Positions 1 through 8,405 of a DNA stretch of 64,000 bases are shown piece by piece. Position numbers and translations under genes: made by a program. A model generated the notes under the pieces. It was not told the origin of the DNA. It saw only the letters and a list, made by a program, of their open reading frames with translations, and did no database searches. The stretch's first letter is position 1, and every line of letters starts with the position of its first letter. This DNA comes from Massilia sp. CF038 (lineage in GTDB: Bacteria > Pseudomonadota > Gammaproteobacteria > Burkholderiales > Burkholderiaceae_D): assembly GCF_900129765.1 (NCBI RefSeq), contig NZ_FQWU01000004.1:248001-312000 (forward strand), in the 5' to 3' direction.

Positions 1-1
1 A

Positions 2-190
2 GGCATGGTAGTGACGGTCGAACCGGGCATTTACGTGCGCCCGGCGCCAGGGGTGCCCGAGCGATACTGGCATATCGGTATCCGCATCGAGGATGACGTC
101 CTGGTCACGGCCAGCGGCCACACGGTGTTGAGCAACGCCGCGCCCAAGACAGTGGCCGACATCGAGCGTGCCATGGGAGGCGGCGCATGA
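2..190 (+). CDS. pepP: Xaa-Pro aminopeptidase, C-terminal end only (partial)
   Basis: Only the last 62 or so codons are inside the window. The reading frame is open from the left edge and ends at TGA 188-190. The segment [12 protein letters not shown] followed by RIEDDVLVT matches the C-terminal part of the pita-bread metallopeptidase fold of proline aminopeptidase P, where the Glu in the VEPG motif and the Glu in RIEDD are metal ligands. The family removes N-terminal residues preceding proline in the cytoplasm. The stop overlaps the start of the next gene by 4 bp (ATGA), so the two are probably translated as one unit. pepP followed by ubiH is a conserved proteobacterial order, which supports both names. 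Confidence 0.85.
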   Translation, partial: GMVVTVEPGIYVRPAPGVPERYWHIGIRIEDDVLVTASGHTVLSNAAPKTVADIERAMGGGA

Positions 191-1335
191 CCGATACCGA
201 CAACACGATTGACGTGGCCATCTGCGGCGCCGGCCCGGTTGGCATGGCCCTGGCAGCCCTGCTGGCCCGGCGCGGCATGGCGGGTTCGCGCATTGCGCTG
301 ATCGATGCCAAGTCGCTTAGCGCCGCCATCAGCGACCCGCGTTCGATCGCGCTGTCGTACGGCAGCCGCATGCTGCTCGAAGAAATCGGCGCGTGGCCGA
401 TTCCCGCCACCGCGATTCACGACATTCATATTTCACGGCGCGGCCATTTCGGACGCAGCATGATCGAGCGCAGCGAACACGATGTACCCGCGCTTGGCTA
501 TGTCACCCGCTACGGCGAACTGGTGACGGCCTTGTCTGGCGCCTGCGAACGAGCCGGCATCACGGTCGTGCGACCGGCCCGCGTGACGGGCCACCTGGAA
601 CACACGGACGGTGTTAGTCTGCAACTCGATGACGGCAGCGTGCTCGATGCGGCACTGGTTGTGCAAGCCGAGGGCGGGGTTTTCGGCGAACAGGATAACA
701 AGGCCCTCACCCGCGACTACCGGCAAACTGCCGTCATTGCGCGCGTGAGCACCAGCACCCCGATTGCGCACCGCGCCTACGAGCGCTTTACCGACGAAGG
801 CCCGCTGGCACTGCTGCCGCAGGACGGCAGCGACGGCAAGCAGTACGCCCTGGTCTGGTGTGTGCGGCCGGAGACGGCCGAGCAACTGCTGCAACTGGAC
901 GACGCCGCATTTCTGGCCCGACTGGGCGATGCGTTTGGCACCCGCCTGGGCCGATTCACTGCCACCTCGTCGCGGGCCTCATATAAATTAGGGTTGAATG
1001 CCAACCCTGCCGCCACAGCGCGCACAGTCGCCATCGGCAATGCGGCGCAGACCCTGCACCCGGTGGCTGGCCAGGGCTTGAATCTGGGCCTGCGCGACGC
1101 GGCTGTACTGGCGCGCCTGCTTGGCCAGGGCGCCACACCTGAGCAGCTGGCGGAATTTACCGATGCCCGCCAGGCCGACCGCCGCATCACCGTCGGCCTG
1201 ACCGACGCCATGGCACGGGCGTTTGCCGGCACCGGGCCAGCGCAAGCGCTGCTGGGCCTGTCGCTGGGCGTGTTTGACACGGTGGCGCCTGCGCGCGCAC
1301 TGCTGGCGGAACTGATGATGTTCGGGCGCCGCTGA
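187..1335 (+). CDS. ubiH: UbiH/UbiF-family FAD-dependent hydroxylase of ubiquinone synthesis
   Basis: The 382-residue protein has an N-terminal FAD dinucleotide-binding motif ([17 protein letters not shown], residues 14-30) and the second FAD-binding signature [16 protein letters not shown] from about residue 285. Both are diagnostic of the UbiH/COQ6 flavoprotein monooxygenases that hydroxylate the aromatic ring of ubiquinone precursors. Length fits the family (about 390). The start overlaps the pepP stop, as in enterobacterial pepP-ubiH, so UbiH (C4 hydroxylase) is favoured over UbiI or UbiF; the exact ring position cannot be read from sequence. No second ubi flavoprotein gene follows here; the next gene is a signalling protein. 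Confidence 0.85.
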   Translation: MTDTDNTIDVAICGAGPVGMALAALLARRGMAGSRIALIDAKSLSAAISDPRSIALSYGSRMLLEEIGAWPIPATAIHDIHISRRGHFGRSMIERSEHDVPALGYVTRYGELVTALSGACERAGITVVRPARVTGHLEHTDGVSLQLDDGSVLDAALVVQAEGGVFGEQDNKALTRDYRQTAVIARVSTSTPIAHRAYERFTDEGPLALLPQDGSDGKQYALVWCVRPETAEQLLQLDDAAFLARLGDAFGTRLGRFTATSSRASYKLGLNANPAATARTVAIGNAAQTLHPVAGQGLNLGLRDAAVLARLLGQGATPEQLAEFTDARQADRRITVGLTDAMARAFAGTGPAQALLGLSLGVFDTVAPARALLAELMMFGRR

Positions 1336-1396
1336 GGCCTGCGCGCCGGTTACAGCAAGCAGTTGCGCCTGCACGACTGTGGTGCGAGAATGAAGC

Positions 1397-2308
1397 ATGA
1401 TCGACACCCTGCCCATCTCGATTGTTTCGCGCCTCATCGAAGAATCGCTCGATGCGGTGCTGGTCATCGACGCCGGCGGCTGTATTCGCTACATGAATTG
1501 CGCCATGCAGGGCCTGTCGGGCTACGCCCCGGGCGAGGCCATCGGCCAGCCGCTGCAAGGGCTGATGCCCGAAGCGTACGGCGAACAGGAGCAGGGTTAT
1601 ATCGAGCGCTTCCTTGCCAACACCAGGCAGGCCGATATCCTTGGGAGCGTGCGGGCGTTTGCCATCCGCCACCGCACCGGTGAAATGATCCCCGTCGAAA
1701 TGAAGGCGCTGGATTTGGGCGCAGTCGACGGCGTCCATTATTACGGCGCTTTCATGACCGATCTGCGCGCGCGCCGCGCGGCCGAAGCCAAGAACACGGC
1801 CTTGCTGGAGCAGCTGGAACGGCAAGCCATGAGCGATGCACTCACGGGGCTGCCCAACCGCCGCGCCTTCGAGATTGAAGCGGGCCGCATCGTGGCCCGT
1901 GCCAAGCGCAGTGGCGCGCCGATCACGGTCGGCATCGCTGACATCGACCGCTTCAAGAAGGTCAACGACGAGCATGGGCATCCGGTGGGCGACGAAGTGC
2001 TCAATGCCGTCAGCGCCGTGCTGACCCAGGCGGCCCGTGCATCGGACTTTGTGGCGCGCATTGGCGGCGAAGAATTCGGCATGCTGTTCCCTGACGCGCG
2101 TCCGGAAACCGCACTGGCTGTGGCCGAGCGCATGCGCCGCGCGGTCGAGGGATTCCCGGTCATTACCACCACGGGCGTGGCGCTCAACATCACCATCAGC
2201 ATTGGACTGGCGGCGTTTGGCGGCAGTCTTTCCGAATCACTGTCGCAGGCCGACAAGGCGCTGTACGAGGCCAAAAACAAGGGACGCAACCGGGTCGAGC
2301 AGAAGTAG
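1397..2308 (+). CDS. PAS-GGDEF diguanylate cyclase
   Basis: A 303-residue cytoplasmic protein with no membrane segment. Residues about 8-125 form a PAS domain (LDAVLVIDAGGCIRYMN and a C-terminal PAC-like strand region). Residues about 145-300 are a GGDEF domain with the intact active-site motif GGEEF at 223-227. An RxxD inhibitory site (RASD, 214-217) lies five residues upstream of it, so the enzyme should make cyclic di-GMP from two GTP and be feedback-inhibited by it. No EAL domain is present. The ATG at 1397 begins the PAS domain directly. It converges on the retron reverse transcriptase with only 10 bp between the two stops, so it is not in the retron transcript. Confidence 0.93.
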   Translation: MIDTLPISIVSRLIEESLDAVLVIDAGGCIRYMNCAMQGLSGYAPGEAIGQPLQGLMPEAYGEQEQGYIERFLANTRQADILGSVRAFAIRHRTGEMIPVEMKALDLGAVDGVHYYGAFMTDLRARRAAEAKNTALLEQLERQAMSDALTGLPNRRAFEIEAGRIVARAKRSGAPITVGIADIDRFKKVNDEHGHPVGDEVLNAVSAVLTQAARASDFVARIGGEEFGMLFPDARPETALAVAERMRRAVEGFPVITTTGVALNITISIGLAAFGGSLSESLSQADKALYEAKNKGRNRVEQK

Positions 2309-2318
2309 ACCAGTGCGG

Positions 2319-3635
2319 CTATGGCCAGACAATGGCGGCGCACAGATTCCGCAGGCGTTCCGCACGCGCCGGGTTCACCATGTGAACGTGGGCGACGCGC
2401 CCCTCCAGATAGGCCCGGAAGTTGTCATGCCCGATGCGGTTCTGCGAGGCGGGGCCGTGACGCACGCAGTTGGTCAGCGTCGCCTTCAGCGCATCGTATT
2501 CGTCGCGCGCGATATTCGGACGGCAGTTCACAACAATCCCCGTCACTTGCTGGCGTACGCCCGCACCCATCATGCGCGTCTTGCGGGTGTTGACCCGAAA
2601 GCCCTCTCCCAGCGCAATGGCGGCCACGCGGACGTGGAAGCGGTCAAGCGCGCGCGCCAGTTGCGCATCGCCCGAGAACACCAGGTCGTCGGCATAACGG
2701 CTGTACACGGCACCCATTGACGCTGCCAGCGCCTGCAGACGGATATCGAGGCGGAAGGCACAGGCATTGGCCAGCGCAGGCGAACAAGGCGAGCCTTGCG
2801 GCAGATGCGGTGATCGCAGGGCCTGCCGCTCTGCCCAGCTGATGTCCACTGCGGCGGCGGCACCCGCCGGTGTGCGGTTCACGCAGAGCCGGGCCAGTGC
2901 GCCCGCCACGCTCTGCGAGTAACCGAGCTTGACGAACATCGCATGTACGCGCGAAGCGGGAATGCTCGGAAAAAAATCCTTCAGATCCATGCGGATCACT
3001 ACCCGTTGGTTCACATGCAGCGCCGCGTGCGTGACGCACGAATGACCACGCCGAAAACCGTGTGCGGCAGAATGGGCCGGCACCAGGTCAAGAATCTCGC
3101 GCAGGATCTTTTGCTGCATCGCGCGCAGGCGCTGCTTGGGGATCTCGATCAGGCGCCAGCCACCGCTGCGCTTGGGCAGCCAGCGATAATGGTAGTGCTG
3201 CAGGCGCGATGTTGCGTCATGTGTGAGGCGGAATTGATCGGCGAACCAGCCCAACTCATCAGGCCTGACCGTAAGCCAGCGCGCCAGGTCGCCGACGGTA
3301 GGAATAGCGGGCAACGCCAGCGCCACCAGCCATGCCGGCTGCTCGGGTACCACGGGTAGCGATATGCAGTAACGGCGGATCTGAGGCGGCGCCTTGCCAT
3401 TCTCCCAGGCGCCAAGAAAATGTTCATCGTCGAGAATGATGGCCGCCAGCTCCATCCTGCTAAAAGAATGAAAGTGTTCGCCGGTGCGTACATGAATCGC
3501 TTCACACAAGGGCGGGACCCACTTGTGCTCTACCTCGAATGCTCGGGCGGCGCTCCCAATGAGTGCCGCCACCCCAGCGGCACCAGCGAGCATGGTGTCG
3601 GCCAATGCCAATGCAACTGAATGGGCTGGGATCAT
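2319..3635 (-). CDS. Retron-type reverse transcriptase with long N-terminal extension
   Basis: A 438-residue reverse transcriptase. Motifs read in order: KRSGGWRLIEIPK (about 155-167); HGFRRGHS followed by HAALH (203-207, close to the retron NAxxH motif); catalytic motif A RMDLKDFFPSI with D217; PQGSPCSPALAN (279-290); the catalytic YADD box (314-317); and VTGIVVN (364-370), the VTG triplet typical of retron enzymes. It should copy part of its own upstream RNA into multicopy single-stranded DNA. About 110 residues precede the polymerase, longer than in compact retron RTs and reminiscent of myxobacterial ones; their function is not recognisable. ATG 3635 is chosen because it lies just after the a2 repeat; an in-frame GTG at 3698 sits inside a predicted RNA hairpin. 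No accessory gene follows on this strand: the next gene is convergent. Confidence 0.9.
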   Translation of the reverse strand: MIPAHSVALALADTMLAGAAGVAALIGSAARAFEVEHKWVPPLCEAIHVRTGEHFHSFSRMELAAIILDDEHFLGAWENGKAPPQIRRYCISLPVVPEQPAWLVALALPAIPTVGDLARWLTVRPDELGWFADQFRLTHDATSRLQHYHYRWLPKRSGGWRLIEIPKQRLRAMQQKILREILDLVPAHSAAHGFRRGHSCVTHAALHVNQRVVIRMDLKDFFPSIPASRVHAMFVKLGYSQSVAGALARLCVNRTPAGAAAAVDISWAERQALRSPHLPQGSPCSPALANACAFRLDIRLQALAASMGAVYSRYADDLVFSGDAQLARALDRFHVRVAAIALGEGFRVNTRKTRMMGAGVRQQVTGIVVNCRPNIARDEYDALKATLTNCVRHGPASQNRIGHDNFRAYLEGRVAHVHMVNPARAERLRNLCAAIVWP

Positions 3636-3646
3636 GAATAGCAGGG

Positions 3647-3803
3647 GCGGAGAGCCTTCAACGTACTTGTGACGCTCGAGTGCCCGTGTGCGAAGCACAC
3701 AGAATCTCTTGCGATGAAATGCAAAACATTAAAAATTTCATGGGGTAACCCCATGGAGACTCGCCTTTTACAAGACGAAAGCCTGTCTGCTTGAAGGATC
3801 CGC
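3647..3803 (-). ncRNA. Retron msr-msd non-coding RNA (predicted)
   Basis: The minus-strand segment between promoter and RT start has the architecture of a retron RNA. The 5' repeat a1 (GCGGATCCTTCAA, 3803-3791) pairs with the 3' repeat a2 (TTGAAGGCTCTCCGC, 3661-3647): 7 bp, a small 1x3 internal loop, then 5 bp. Directly after a1 comes AGC, whose G at 3790 is the expected 2'-5' branching guanosine. Then follow a short msr-like hairpin (AGAC/GTCT, 3788-3773, 8-nt loop), a stem GAGTCTC/GAGATTC (3762-3756 with 3708-3702) enclosing a perfect 7-bp hairpin CATGGGG/CCCCATG (3755-3739), and a hairpin GTGTGC/GCACAC (3700-3686). The predicted transcription start coincides with the first base of a1. The exact msr/msd boundary was not determined. 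Confidence 0.82.
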
Positions 3804-3810
3804 TGCGCGC

Positions 3811-3839
3811 AGAATAAGGCACGACGACCAAAAGGTCAA
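3811..3839 (-). promoter_or_regulatory. Sigma-70 promoter of the retron
   Basis: On the minus strand, TTGACC (3839-3834) is separated by exactly 17 bp from TATTCT (3816-3811). The expected start point, 6-8 bp further on, falls at about 3803-3804, the first base of the a1 repeat of the retron RNA. The promoter begins 13 bp after the stop codon of the small membrane protein gene, so the retron can be transcribed on its own but could also receive read-through. Confidence 0.8.
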
Positions 3840-3852
3840 CGCGGCAATAGTG

Positions 3853-4008
3853 TCAGCAGCTGAACTCGACGATGCCGGTGCCGATCCCGACGATCAGGCC
3901 GATGACCAACCCGGTGCCTACTCCCATCCCGGCGAGAATCAATTTTCCCGCGATCTGGCATACGGTTGCGACCGCGGTCGAAGACGTGTTTGCGAGCGGC
4001 GAATTCAT
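3853..4008 (-). CDS. 51-residue glycine-rich membrane protein
   Basis: A short open frame beginning ATG at 4008 and ending TGA 3855-3853. Its start overlaps the stop of the rhodanese-like gene by 4 bp (ATGA), strong evidence that it is translated by coupling. After a polar N-terminus (MNSPLANTSSTAVATVCQ) comes a hydrophobic stretch from about residue 19 to 47 with glycines at short regular intervals (GMGVGTGLVIGLIVGIGTG), a glycine-zipper type transmembrane helix, then EFSC at the C-terminus. No family is recognised. It lies immediately before the retron promoter on the same strand, so a link with the retron is possible but unproven. Confidence 0.65.
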   Translation of the reverse strand: MNSPLANTSSTAVATVCQIAGKLILAGMGVGTGLVIGLIVGIGTGIVEFSC

Positions 4009-4592
4009 TTTTCCTCCTGCTGCAGCGATGCACGCTGCGCGACCCGCTGGCCGATTGCGCCCGCCAGATCATCGGCCGACTGGCCGCTTGCCTTGACCGC
4101 CGCCAGAATCTGCGCCGCCTCAGGTCCGCCCGAGCGCGACGCTTCCGCCAGACTCCAGGTACGGGCAGCTCGGCGCCCGCTGCGGCAGTACAACAGGATC
4201 GGCCGCGGGCTGTTGGCCAGGGCCTGGCCCAGGGCCTCGACGGCTGTATCAGGGATCGCGCCATGTGGCACTGGCACATACACGAAGGCCAGTTGATTGG
4301 CGGCGGCGACCTTGCGCATGGTGGCGGCGTCGGGCTGTCCTACTGCTTCGCCGTCGGGACGCAGGTCGATGACGGTAGCGTAGCCGCTTTGGCGCACGGA
4401 CTTGAGTTGGCGGACGGTCAGTTGCTCGGAAACCGAGATGGATTCAGTCAGGGGATGCAGCCCGGCGCGGGTGCGCAGTGCATCGGTCGCCGCTGCGGCG
4501 CTCCACTTTTCGTAGCCCGCGCTAATGAGGATGTACAGCATTCCGGCGACCAGCGCGCCGAAAAATACTCTCCCGTTGGTGAAATGCTTCAT
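4005..4592 (-). CDS. Membrane-anchored rhodanese/phosphatase-like (DUF442/TIGR01244) protein
   Basis: A 195-residue protein starting MKHFTNGRVFF. Residues about 9-28 form one transmembrane helix (FFGALVAGMLYILISAGYE), so the remainder is probably anchored to the inner membrane. The soluble part contains SEQLTVRQLKSVRQSGYATVIDLRPDGE and YCRSGRRAARTW. These are the hallmarks of the beta-lactamase-hydrolase-like DUF442 family, with the cysteine loop CRSGRR resembling rhodanese and dual-specificity phosphatase active sites. Stand-alone members are linked to sulfide/sulfur metabolism; the substrate here is unknown. A longer upstream frame exists, but it runs through a region of palindromic repeat, so the internal ATG is preferred. 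Confidence 0.75.
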   Translation of the reverse strand: MKHFTNGRVFFGALVAGMLYILISAGYEKWSAAAATDALRTRAGLHPLTESISVSEQLTVRQLKSVRQSGYATVIDLRPDGEAVGQPDAATMRKVAAANQLAFVYVPVPHGAIPDTAVEALGQALANSPRPILLYCRSGRRAARTWSLAEASRSGGPEAAQILAAVKASGQSADDLAGAIGQRVAQRASLQQEEK

Positions 4593-4714
4593 GGGTTTTT
4601 GCTTTGCTGTTGTAATTGAACAGTGTATCGACGAAGGGACTTCCCGCAATCGACACAGCCCAAAGGCGCAGGCGGCGCTACTGACGGTAGCTTGAACAGC
4701 TACTTTCAATAACC

Positions 4715-4805
4715 ACATCGTGCTCGCGAAGGCGGGCACCCATGCCACATATGCTCAATGATGACTCAAACTGGCTATGGGTCCCCGCCTGCGCGAGGAC
4801 GATGT
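4715..4805. repeat. Intergenic palindromic repeat (REP/BIME-like), copy 1
   Basis: Long imperfect inverted repeat. The left arm starts ACATCGTGCTCGCGAAGGCG and the right arm ends CGCCTGCGCGAGGACGATGT, with a variable centre of about 25-30 bp. Same family as the copies at 8902, 14592, 31454, 31641, 31828 and 37433. It lies between the rhodanese-like gene and the pntB terminator. Confidence 0.85.
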
Positions 4806-4821
4806 AACGGGGGCGCGAATG

Positions 4822-4855
4822 AAAAAAAGCACCAGCCCTTTAAGGGGTGGTGCTT
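4822..4855 (-). terminator. Rho-independent terminator of the pnt operon
   Basis: On the minus strand a GC-rich hairpin (AGCACCA paired with TGGTGCT, with a second CCCC/GGGC step and a TTAAA-type loop) is followed by a run of seven T. It begins about 20 bp after the pntB stop codon. Confidence 0.85.
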
Positions 4856-4874
4856 TCTCCCGATGCGGGACCGC

Positions 4875-6332
4875 TTATTCGACAGCCTTGACCATCGCTT
4901 CAATCACCTTCTTCGCATCACCAAACACCATCATCGTGTTCGCCTGATAGAACAAATCATTATCCAGCCCAGCGTAACCAGAAGCCATCGAGCGCTTGTT
5001 GACGATGATGCTCTTGGCCTTGTACGCCTCCAGGATCGGCATGCCGGCAATCGGCGACTTCGGATCCTTGGCGGCCGGGTTGACCACGTCGTTCGCGCCC
5101 AGCACCAGTACCACGTCGGTCTGACCGAATTCGCCGTTAATGTCTTCCATCTCGAATACCTGGTCGTACGGCACCTCGGCTTCGGCCAGCAGTACGTTCA
5201 TGTGGCCCGGCATGCGCCCTGCCACAGGGTGAATCGCGTACTTGACGATCACGCCCTTGTGGGTCAGCTTTTCTACCAGTTCCTTGAGCGAGTGCTGTGC
5301 CCGTGCCACCGCCAGGCCATAGCCCGGCACGATGATCACGGTTTCGGCATTGCTCATGATGAAGGCGGCATCGTCGGCAGAACCCGACTTGACCGGACGC
5401 TGTTCTTGCGCGCCGCCGCTGGCCGCCGCGGCCTCGCCGCCAAAGCCGCCCAGAATCACGTTGAAGAACGAGCGGTTCATCGCTTTGCACATGATGTACG
5501 ACAGGATCGCACCGGACGAACCAACCAGCGAACCGGCGATGATCAGCATCGAGTTATTGAGCGAGAAGCCGATACCGGCAGCCGCCCAGCCCGAATAGCT
5601 GTTCAGCATGGACACCACCACTGGCATGTCGGCGCCGCCAATCGGGATGATGATCAACACGCCGAGCACAAACGAGAGTACAGCCATGATGATGAACGGC
5701 GTCCACGCTGGCGTGGTGCCGGAATCAAAGCAGAACACCAGACCCAGTACCACGATGGCGATGGCCACGCCCAGGTTGATCATGTGCTGACCAGGGAAGC
5801 TGACTGGCGCACCCTGGAACAGGCGGAACTTGTATTTGCCCGACAGTTTGCCGAAGGCGATCACGGAACCCGAGAAGGTCACCGCGCCGATGAAGGTACC
5901 CAGGAACAGTTCAAGGCGGTTACCGAAGGGCAGCGCCTCGCCCAGCTTGGCGATGTTAAAGGCCGACGGCTCCGACACCGCGGCAATCGCGATACACACT
6001 GCGGCCAGACCAATCAGCGAGTGCATCGCTGCTACCAGTTCCGGCATCTTGGTCATCTCGACCTTTTTGGCCGCAAAGGCGCCAATGCCGCCACCGACCA
6101 CCACGCCCAGCAGCACCAGGCCGAAGCCCAGACCGCCGTCCGGCACTGCGGTGGCCTTGAGCTTGAGGATCAGCGCTACCGTGGTCACTGCCGCAATCGC
6201 CATCCCGATCATGCCGAAGGCATTGCCCTTGCGCGCCGTCGCCGGCGAGGACAAGCCCTTGAGCGCCTGGATGAAGCACACCGAGGCGATCAGGTAGAAC
6301 ATCGTGACCATATTCATGGTGATGAAATTCAT
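4875..6332 (-). CDS. pntB: NAD(P) transhydrogenase subunit beta
   Basis: 485 residues. The N-terminal half holds about nine transmembrane helices, including [17 protein letters not shown] at the start. The C-terminal 180 residues are the NADP(H)-binding domain III, with the Rossmann-like motif [12 protein letters not shown] and later [10 protein letters not shown] and [13 protein letters not shown]. With PntAA and PntAB it forms the proton-translocating transhydrogenase of the inner membrane, which reduces NADP+ with NADH at the expense of proton-motive force. It is the last gene of the operon; its start overlaps the stop of pntAB by 4 bp and it is followed by a strong terminator. Confidence 0.96.
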   Translation of the reverse strand: MNFITMNMVTMFYLIASVCFIQALKGLSSPATARKGNAFGMIGMAIAAVTTVALILKLKATAVPDGGLGFGLVLLGVVVGGGIGAFAAKKVEMTKMPELVAAMHSLIGLAAVCIAIAAVSEPSAFNIAKLGEALPFGNRLELFLGTFIGAVTFSGSVIAFGKLSGKYKFRLFQGAPVSFPGQHMINLGVAIAIVVLGLVFCFDSGTTPAWTPFIIMAVLSFVLGVLIIIPIGGADMPVVVSMLNSYSGWAAAGIGFSLNNSMLIIAGSLVGSSGAILSYIMCKAMNRSFFNVILGGFGGEAAAASGGAQEQRPVKSGSADDAAFIMSNAETVIIVPGYGLAVARAQHSLKELVEKLTHKGVIVKYAIHPVAGRMPGHMNVLLAEAEVPYDQVFEMEDINGEFGQTDVVLVLGANDVVNPAAKDPKSPIAGMPILEAYKAKSIIVNKRSMASGYAGLDNDLFYQANTMMVFGDAKKVIEAMVKAVE

Positions 6333-6646
6333 GCGTGATCTCCCGACTTAGGCGCCTTTGGCTCCTTCTTCTTGAACATTTCCAGCATGCGCTGGGTGAC
6401 CAGGAAGCCGCCAAACACATTGACTGCCGCCAGCGCTACCGCCAGCGTGCCAGTGATCTGGCCGACGATACCGGTCGTCAGACCGGCAGCGAGCATGGCG
6501 CCAACGATGATGATCGCCGAAATCGCGTTGGTCACGGCCATGAGCGGCGTATGCAGCGCAGGCGTAACGGTCCACACAACGTGGTAGCCGACGTAAATGG
6601 CCAATACGAAGATGATGAGATTGATGATGGTGTGGCTGACTTCCAT
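6329..6646 (-). CDS. pntAB: NAD(P) transhydrogenase subunit alpha part 2
   Basis: A 105-residue membrane protein with three or four hydrophobic helices ([54 protein letters not shown]). It corresponds to the membrane part of the E. coli PntA chain, which in this organism is a separate polypeptide. The C-terminus is charged and lysine-rich ([16 protein letters not shown]). It is translationally coupled to pntB (ATGA overlap) and lies 30 bp after panD. Confidence 0.94.
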   Translation of the reverse strand: MEVSHTIINLIIFVLAIYVGYHVVWTVTPALHTPLMAVTNAISAIIIVGAMLAAGLTTGIVGQITGTLAVALAAVNVFGGFLVTQRMLEMFKKKEPKAPKSGDHA

Positions 6647-6676
6647 GTTGCCTCCCTCTTAGCTATTTTTGAAAAA

Positions 6677-7036
6677 TTACTTTTTCATTCCCGTGATTTT
6701 ATTGTTCCCATCAACGAATACGACCTTCGGGGTGTACGCCTTCGCCTGTTCTTCGTTCATCGGCGCGTAGGTGCAGATGATCAGCAGGTCGCCCAGTTGC
6801 GCCTTGCGCGCTGCCGCGCCGTTCAACTGGATGCAGCCGCTGCCGCGCAAGCCTTCGATTGCATAGGTTGCGAAACGCTCGCCGTTGTTGACGTTGTACA
6901 GTTCGATTTTCTCGTTGACCCAGATATCGGCTGCTTCCAGAAGATCGGCATCGATACCGCAGGAACCTTCATAGTGCAGGTCGGCCTGGGTGACGGTGAC
7001 GCGGTGGAGTTTGGAACGCAGCATTACTCGTTGCAT
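6677..7036 (-). CDS. panD: Aspartate 1-decarboxylase proenzyme
   Basis: About 119 residues. The self-processing site YEGSCGID places Gly24-Ser25 exactly at the family position if translation starts at [10 protein letters not shown] (7036); an alternative ATG lies 6 bp upstream at 7042. Cleavage between Gly and Ser makes the pyruvoyl cofactor. The enzyme forms beta-alanine from aspartate for pantothenate and coenzyme A. Other family segments are [15 protein letters not shown] and [15 protein letters not shown]. The gene sits between pntAA and pntAB on the same strand with gaps of about 30 bp on each side, so it is presumably transcribed with the transhydrogenase, an uncommon location. Confidence 0.95.
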   Translation of the reverse strand: MQRVMLRSKLHRVTVTQADLHYEGSCGIDADLLEAADIWVNEKIELYNVNNGERFATYAIEGLRGSGCIQLNGAAARKAQLGDLLIICTYAPMNEEQAKAYTPKVVFVDGNNKITGMKK

Positions 7037-7073
7037 GGACATCTTTTACTTCTTTCTTTCAGTTTTAAATAGA

Positions 7074-8186
7074 TTACTTGCGCAGCACTTCGCCGCCTGC
7101 GCAGACCAGGGTCGGTTTCAGGATTTCGTCTTCGCGGTCGATCACCAATTTGTCATCCTTGTCGATGATCAGCTTGAGGAAGTCGAGCACGTTGCGCGCG
7201 TACAGGGCCGATGCATCAGCCGCCACCAGGGTAGCCAGATCAGGCTCGCCCACAATGTGCACGCCGTGCTTGGTGACGGTTTTGTTCAATTCCGACAGTG
7301 GGCAGTTGCCGCCTTGCGAAACCGCCAGGTCGACGATCACGGAACCCGGCTTCATGGCCTTGACGGTTTCTTCGGAAATGAGCACCGGCGCCGGACGGCC
7401 CGGGATCAGAGCGGTGGTGATGATGATGTCGGCCAGTTTGGCACGCTCGTGTACCAGCTCTGCCTGACGGCGCATCCAGTCAGCCGGCATGGCCTTGGCG
7501 TAGCCGCCCGAACCCTTGGCGATTTCTTTCTCTTCGTCGGTCAGGTAAGGCACGTCAATGAATTTGGCGCCCAGCGACTCGACCTGCTCCTTGACCGGTG
7601 GGCGTACATCGGACGCTTCAATCACGGCGCCCAGGCGCTTGGCAGTGGCAATCGCCTGCAAGCCCGCCACTCCCACACCCATGATCAGCACGCGCGCCGC
7701 TTTCACGGTGCCGGCGGCAGTCATCAGCATCGGCATGAAGCGCTGGTAGGTATTGGCGGCCACCATCACGGCCTTGTAGCCGGCGATATTCGCTTGCGAG
7801 GACAATACGTCCATCGACTGCGCACGCGTAATGCGCGGCACCGCTTCAAGCGAGAACGCTTGCAGGCCGGCGGTGGCCATGGCGGCGATGTTGTCGGCGT
7901 CGAAAGGATTGAGCATTCCGATCAGGACCGTGTCGCGCTTCATGAGTGCGCGTTCCTCGGCGTTGGGGGCGCGCACCTTGAGCACCACGTCGGCCCCAAA
8001 GGCCTCGGCCGCGCTGCCGATCGTCGCACCAGCGGCCACATAGGCTTCGTCGATCACGGAGGCATTGAGCCCGGCGCCGGACTGCACGATCACCTGGTGC
8101 TTGGCGGCGAGCTTCTTGACCGTCTCGGGAGTTGCAGCTACACGGGTTTCGCCCGACCGCGTTTCGGCCGGTATGCCTATTCTCAT
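7074..8186 (-). CDS. pntAA: NAD(P) transhydrogenase subunit alpha part 1
   Basis: 370 residues beginning MRIGIPAETRSGETRVAATPETV, the alanine dehydrogenase/PNT N-terminal domain. This is followed by the NAD(H)-binding Rossmann region with GVGVAGLQAIATAKRLGA, and by IITTALIPGRPAPVLI and PGSVIVDLAVSQGGNCP, typical of domain I. It is the peripheral NADH-oxidising half of the transhydrogenase and the first gene of the pntAA-panD-pntAB-pntB operon. The 219 bp upstream to the divergent NUDIX gene should carry the operon promoter; I did not identify a clear -35/-10 pair for it. Confidence 0.96.
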   Translation of the reverse strand: MRIGIPAETRSGETRVAATPETVKKLAAKHQVIVQSGAGLNASVIDEAYVAAGATIGSAAEAFGADVVLKVRAPNAEERALMKRDTVLIGMLNPFDADNIAAMATAGLQAFSLEAVPRITRAQSMDVLSSQANIAGYKAVMVAANTYQRFMPMLMTAAGTVKAARVLIMGVGVAGLQAIATAKRLGAVIEASDVRPPVKEQVESLGAKFIDVPYLTDEEKEIAKGSGGYAKAMPADWMRRQAELVHERAKLADIIITTALIPGRPAPVLISEETVKAMKPGSVIVDLAVSQGGNCPLSELNKTVTKHGVHIVGEPDLATLVAADASALYARNVLDFLKLIIDKDDKLVIDREDEILKPTLVCAGGEVLRK

Positions 8187-8405
8187 GACGCCTCCTAATT
8201 AACAAGTTGGCTAGGATATTACACGGAAACCTCAAAATAGAACTATCGTTCGTTTTTTCTAGATGAGGTCCTCGAAATTCAAACCGATTGCGCTACAAAG
8301 TCACAGTTTTTTGCAGTTTTCTTGTATCAAATCAAAGTGCGGGCCCTATAAATGCGCAGGTGGGCTGAGCAAGGTAAAATGACGCACTCATTTTCGGGGA
8401 CCTGC

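Noticed and set aside
1397-2308. Diguanylate cyclase as retron effector
   Set aside because: It is on the opposite strand, convergent, and looks like an ordinary PAS-GGDEF signalling protein.
3636-3698. GTG 3698 as start of the reverse transcriptase (21 extra codons)
   Set aside because: It would begin inside the GTGTGC/GCACAC hairpin of the retron RNA and pass through the a2 repeat; the ATG at 3635 directly after a2 fits retron architecture.
4758-6338. 526-codon plus-strand open frame opposite pntB
   Set aside because: Antisense shadow; its beginning runs through the pnt terminator and a palindromic repeat.
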